Assembly: GCF_000003815.2 (NCBI RefSeq)
Contig: NC_049981.1
Coordinates: forward strand, 24,017,450-24,081,449
DNA length: 64,000 nt
Origin: Branchiostoma floridae
Lineage: Eukaryota; Chordata; Leptocardii; Amphioxiformes; Branchiostomatidae
Direction of reading: 5' to 3'
Position 1 is the first letter of the stretch; each line of letters begins with the position of its first letter. A model generated the notes under the pieces. It did not search any database. It was given only the letters and a program-made list of their open reading frames with translations, and had not been told where the DNA came from. Of this stretch, positions 61,560 through 64,000 are shown one piece after another. The position numbers and the translations under genes are program-made.

Positions 61560-64000
61560 CCTTAACTTACTGTGGATGTACTTCAGCATATGTATCTTTT
61601 AATACTTGGTAAGTGGAGAAGTGTGTAAAAATAAAATTCTAAGCTTGATAACAGACGCCCTAACGCACTGAAGCAGATCAGGCGTTGATATCTTGAGTAC
61701 TTGGTCTGTTTTGAAAACAGAAGCCCGCGTCCTAGCTATAATTGATCACGTACCACACGGTATTCAATAACAAGCTAGCATGTTTCTGACGTCAAGGTTA
61801 AGAAGTCTTCTCTCTCGGGAGGAAACATAAAGGTCTACCATTGATCTTCTTTATTGAAGTTACAAACGAAGAAGCTTTACATCATCCCTTATCCCGTCTG
61901 TGCCTCTTATCTTTGAAATGGATTACAACCATTGACTCTTGGCGAAGCGGCCAAAATGCATGTAACATAATCGCTTACAAAAATTTGCGGTTGGCTACAA
62001 AGAATACTATAGTTTCTTTTATCGTAATTGCTCGCTAGTTCAATTTCGCCTTTATGCACTACATCGATGGTGCCTAATAGACCACATACAGCAAGAATGG
62101 TATTACTGTAATTTATTGTCAATCTTTCTATCACAGAAACGACTGATGCATGACAAATCGAATGAACAAGCCCAAAAATATTTTGCGTGAATCTGATACG
62201 TTAACACTTGAGTTGACTGGACAGGGTGTGACGCACGCTGCGCCAACACCTTGCAAGCGTGGGTTTATTACTTTGTATCTTCTCATTGATTTCATTTCTT
62301 TTGAATAAAAAGGTACAAGAATTCATTATCATACCATCTCCACTAGTGTTTGCGCTTTTATCACTGAGTCACCAAATATTTAAACATGCCCTATATCAAA
62401 TTTCACAGAAATTCACGTTTAGTGTTTTTCTGAATCTTGAAGTTCTCTTTCCCACTTGACAACGGTCACTGAGCGATCGTGCAGCGACAAAAATGGAATT
62501 ATGTGACACCATGAATGGTTTAAAGGGCAGTAAAACACAAAGAAAGCTCCATTATTTGTAATCTGCGGAATCTGTTGAGTGCTCCTTAGATCGGTGGGGC
62601 GCAGTGACCGGCTCTTAAAAGAGGGGAGGGGGGTTGTAACCGATTTATTTCCGTTATAGGAATACAGAGCATTCCGCACGTCACTGGTCTAAATGACCTT
62701 AAGCTACATAAATGTTATCCATTAGAAGCCTTAAAAAGGCAATACATTTTTCATGTAACCAGTCAAACCATCCAAGAGCAGGGAGCGACCTGCAAAGGTC
62801 GAGCACTGTCAATGTCAGATCAAGATCATTGACAAGCACTGGCAATGTAAGAACAAGATAATGATCGCGCCTGGACTTATAGGAAACAAGGAACAACAGG
62901 CAAAGCAATAAATCATAGAAATATTTTGGGAAAGGAATTTTACAATACCTAGCTACCTGCGTTCTTTGCATGCATAATCTGACATCATTTGGTAGAAATA
63001 TCGAAAGCGTGGCATCACTTATGTATATAACAGTCTATTCTTCAAATGGAGAGTATCAAGACCTCAATGAATTATACAAGATAAATTCATGGGGACCAAA
63101 CTAAGGTTTTAGTCTGAAACGAGGGCAATCCGTACAATCTCCAGAGGGCCTGTCTAGACAGTTGTAATGTCGTCTGTCTACCACCAAGGTAGCCCCAGCG
63201 TCCACTCCCTCAGTCTGTTAGTTGAAATCGACCCACCAGGAAGTATGTCACAGCGATTGGTCCCCAAGGTGATTCGTCACCCCTCTTTATATCCCCCCCC
63301 CCCCCCAGGTAGCAATGTCCCGGCGGACGCATCACATATCGATTTCTCGTACTCTGCATCTTCTTCTCTCTTCGAACTTTCTCGAGCCCTGATGTTTCAT
63401 AATCTAAGTATATGGCTGGTGAACGGGTGCGGACATACACGCTCCCCCGCACGTATAAGAAAATATGGTGGGTGATGAGGGGAGCCTTACATTGATGTAC
63501 AGTAGCTAAACAGGGCAATATCAAGAAATACGTTCTCGTGCTTTCTGTTAGAGACCCCATCCGATTCCGACTCTAGTGTACGATTTATTTCACGTTAAAA
63601 AGATACCATTTTGCTGTTGTTAATATGGCTTTGCTAGCTAGATCCCTGTGCTACCCTGTCTGTTTTGTTTGACGTATCTTTAGCTGTTGACCCTTGTAGA
63701 AAATGCTGAAGTTTTTATCCCAATTAACCTATAGATTCTAAATAGAATATTATTCAAAAATTGGTTTTCACTGCGCATTTTGAAAATTGCATAGAATTAA
63801 ATTTACTGGGTTATTTGTTTATTTTCCGTCAAACTGTCTAGATACAGATACACCAATATCTATTTAATTCATTGTTGATAATATCATTAATCGTCCATTT
63901 CAAAAATGCATGTTTCTTGTGTTTCTACCATGTACATACAATTAGCATCAAACATGCACGATTATAAACTATTAAAAAAAAATTAACTGTCATTTCTCCA
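61560..64000. other. No gene recognised
   Basis: AT-rich sequence with a C-run near 63291-63306. No GPCR exon continuing receptor B could be found before the window ends. Confidence 0.45.

Noticed and set aside
52510-64000. Search for exons 2 and 3 of receptor B
   Set aside because: No GWPFG-, MCK-, DRY- or NPIIY-coding stretch was found on the plus strand, so no exon is called.
1-64000. CRISPR arrays, operons, phage or bacterial features
   Set aside because: Nothing of this kind is present. Spliced genes, microsatellites and MITEs show an animal genome.

Overview
The window looks like genomic DNA from an intron-rich, AT-rich invertebrate deuterostome, most likely a cephalochordate (amphioxus, Branchiostoma). 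This is inferred from a chordate-style four-exon globin gene, two neuropeptide FF receptor-like GPCR genes with long introns, many degenerate non-autonomous transposons and three runs of N marking assembly gaps. Only three protein-coding genes can be supported. Together their coding exons cover under 3% of the sequence.

Layout. Positions 1-2200 hold no firm gene, only one possible minus-strand exon of unknown function near 1200-1444. A complete globin gene runs on the plus strand, with its promoter and first noncoding exon near 2260-2393, coding exons from 2694 to 9439 and a polyadenylation signal at 10371. Its first intron carries a (TA)n tract, a (GT)n tract with an assembly gap, and a transposon-like repeat rich in POU-octamer and CTCF-like motifs. 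Positions 11310-13373 hold two terminal-inverted-repeat elements. A complete three-exon neuropeptide FF receptor-like gene lies on the minus strand from 27128 down to 13906. Its introns (9.2 and 3.0 kb) contain TTAA-flanked piggyBac-type MITEs, a repeat of the kind seen in the globin intron, and a broken LINE that a MITE has interrupted. Positions 27129-52232 show no convincing coding exon; they contain more TTAA elements, a 75-bp inverted repeat around an assembly gap, and microsatellites. At 52233 a second, paralogous receptor begins on the plus strand. Only its first coding exon is visible, and the rest probably lies beyond base 64000. Positions 52510-64000 are intronic or intergenic, with a degenerate tandem repeat of about 200 bp at 60530-61230.

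How the genes relate. The two receptor genes are divergent, about 69% identical from TM1 to TM2, and share an intron at the same codon, so they look like products of a local inverted duplication. They should be Gq/Gi-coupled peptide receptors at the plasma membrane. The globin is a cytoplasmic haem protein with all key haem-contact residues. Nothing links it functionally to the receptors apart from proximity.

No clearly new multi-gene system is visible. The most unusual content is in the mobile-element layer: two TTAA MITE families that appear to have exchanged cores, and repeats carrying dense CRE, YY1, POU and CTCF-like motifs inside the introns of real genes.
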